A stretch of 8,115 bases of DNA from Melioribacter roseus (GTDB taxonomy: Bacteria; Bacteroidota; Ignavibacteria; Ignavibacteriales; Melioribacteraceae). A program made the translations under genes and the position numbers. The stretch lies in assembly GCA_020724325.1 (NCBI GenBank), contig DYHC01000071.1, positions 328 to 8,442 on the forward strand, written 5' to 3'. This document shows, one piece after another, positions 7,170 through 8,115 of this stretch; position 1 is the stretch's first letter; each line of letters begins with the position of its first letter. Under the pieces are notes generated by a model. It did not search any database and was not told the origin of the DNA. It worked only from the letters and a program-made list of their open reading frames with translations.

Positions 7170-7990
7170 TCAAATACTTACAATTGCTTCTAATCCTTCA
7201 TCTACAGTCCATCAATTTTTATCTGCAAATCCCTCGAAAGGGGATTTCATCTGATTAATAATCCAATTACCAACTGCTCGTGTGATAATCAAATAATCTT
7301 TATTTCCTGTTAATTTATAAGCTTTACTAAGTGCAGAAACAGCCGCGAAAGGTTGATAAAACTTGTCTTCTGTAAAATAGAGAATGTTGTTATCGATCAA
7401 TGACTAATTTATTTTCAGCCAATCGAGTGCTTTGATTGCTGCATCAAGGTATTGTTTTTGTTTGTATGCTCGTATGCAACTAAAAGTCCATCAGCAACTT
7501 GTCCGTTTGCAAAAGTAAAATTACTTTTATATCAAATACTCTGAATCCCGGCATTTACATCAAAGAGTTCGTAAAAATTTCAGACAATATTATTCTTCAT
7601 AATATTTAAAGGCCAATTAACCCTCTGTTCGGCTTCGTTGTTCGTTTCTAATTCATAGAGATAAAGAATCATCTGTGCATTTACTAAAGCTGATTGATGT
7701 CTGCTGACCCAAAGTGAGTAACCTGCTGAAACTTCGAGAAAACCTTCATTATTTTTATCTGTAAAACTTTGGATAGTTAGTTAACCTCGCAGCTTTGAAT
7801 TGCCGGAATAAGGCGCAATATTTTCAAGAACAGATAAAAACCATTTTTTCAGTAGCGAAATTATTTTTTCTAAGTTTGGCATCCCTTTAATAATTTCAAA
7901 ACCTAGCATGGCGCTACCTCTCATATGAACCGAACCGAAGCTAACATTATTGAAAACATTTTTTACTGTCGTTTACCAATTTTCTATACA
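7170..7990 (-). pseudogene. Decayed gene for an alpha-helical, probably toroid-like protein; family not identified
   Basis: Reading the minus strand downwards from about 7990, one frame keeps clear protein character but is cut by stops at 7973-7975 (TAA), 7781-7783 (TAA), 7580-7582 (TGA) and 7532-7534 (TGA). At the T5 run 7455-7459 the frame moves; one missing base in that run restores continuity (NKKQYLDAAIK). The second frame has TAG at 7404-7406 and TGA at 7212-7214 before a last TGA at 7170-7172. Recognisable pieces are FGSVHMRGSAMLGFE, VSAGYSLWVSRHQSA, NGQVADGLLVAYEHT, DAAIKALDWLKIN, and the longest open part (7212-7400) with QPFAAVSALSKAYKLTGNKDYL. Two helix pairs of the form AxxxLxxAYxxTxxxxYLxxAxxxxxW recall the hairpin repeats of alpha/alpha-toroid carbohydrate-active proteins. 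That is a fold-level guess from pattern only. The true start is unclear; ATG at 7907-7909 is internal to the protein-like stretch. It converges on the deaminase gene with 40 bases between them. Confidence 0.72.
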
Positions 7991-8010
7991 ACTATCTAGT
8001 TATAATTTAA

Positions 8011-8115
8011 TTAGAAAAATGATTGTATTTCAATTTTTTTAGAATGTTCTATAACCCCACATGTTATTTCTATAACACTAAAATTTTTCTTTGAGCCAAT
8101 ATTTTGTCCATCTCT
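8011..8115 (-). CDS. Possible C-terminal end of a minus-strand gene entering from the right
   Basis: On the minus strand a frame is open from the window edge for 34 codons to TAA at 8011-8013, with residues such as DGQNIGSKKNFSVIEIT and a basic end KKIEIQSFF. It would lie upstream of the decayed gene on the same strand, about 20 bases from that gene's visible signal. An open run of this length is not rare by chance in AT-rich DNA, and I recognise no motif, so this is offered only as a possible gene end or another remnant. Confidence 0.25.
   Translation of the reverse strand, partial: RDGQNIGSKKNFSVIEITCGVIEHSKKIEIQSFF

Noticed and set aside
7170..7990. TGA read as tryptophan (alternative genetic code) to explain the TGA codons in the minus-strand remnant
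   Set aside because: The first receptor and the deaminase both end in TGA at the expected family C-terminus, tryptophan is encoded by TGG throughout, and the remnant is also cut by TAA and TAG and by a frameshift. Ordinary decay explains all of it.
7990..8001. Inverted repeat AACTA-TC-TAGTT as a terminator or operator
   Set aside because: The stem has only five AT-rich pairs with a two-base loop and no T run; it is expected by chance in DNA of this composition.

Overview
The window is AT-rich and reads like the genome of a Gram-negative member of the Bacteroidota/Chlorobiota (FCB) group. An Ignavibacteria-type organism is my best guess, not a proof. The reasons are outer-membrane TonB-dependent receptors that begin with a carboxypeptidase-regulatory-like domain, recognisable Shine-Dalgarno sites of the GGAG/GAGG type, and low-GC coding sequence. 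All intact genes are on the + strand.

Layout. Positions 3-1271 hold the C-terminal half of a TonB-dependent receptor that enters from the left. A strong intrinsic terminator (1295-1328) follows, and then a second receptor (1342-3529) that is clearly a paralogue of the first. The second receptor is interrupted near 2503-2511 by a frame change. Comparison with the first receptor suggests a lost segment of about 20 bases, so I treat it as a broken gene. Next come three closely spaced genes: an archaeal/Thermotoga-type S-adenosylhomocysteine hydrolase (3567-4772), a concentrative nucleoside transporter (CNT) family permease (4790-6100) and an adenosine deaminase family enzyme (6101-7129). The permease and deaminase genes abut with no spacer. 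Beyond 7130 there is no intact gene. The minus strand carries a heavily decayed pseudogene (about 7170-7990) for an alpha-helical, probably toroid-like protein, with several stops of all three kinds and one frameshift. A possible C-terminal end of another minus-strand gene lies at the right edge (8011-8115).

How the genes may work together. The three enzyme and transporter genes look like one operon for adenosine-type nucleosides. The hydrolase splits S-adenosylhomocysteine into homocysteine and adenosine, the deaminase removes adenosine (which pulls the reversible hydrolase forward), and the permease moves a nucleoside-like solute across the inner membrane. The receptors just upstream could supply outer-membrane uptake for the same solute, or for a cofactor such as a corrinoid; the sequence does not decide this. 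Two features make the set worth attention. The permease lacks several residues that bind nucleoside in characterised CNT proteins. The hydrolase is of the archaeal-like type, in which an inosyl-homocysteine substrate is known, and here it also lacks the usual C-terminal NAD-contacting tail. Substrates somewhat different from the textbook ones are therefore possible.
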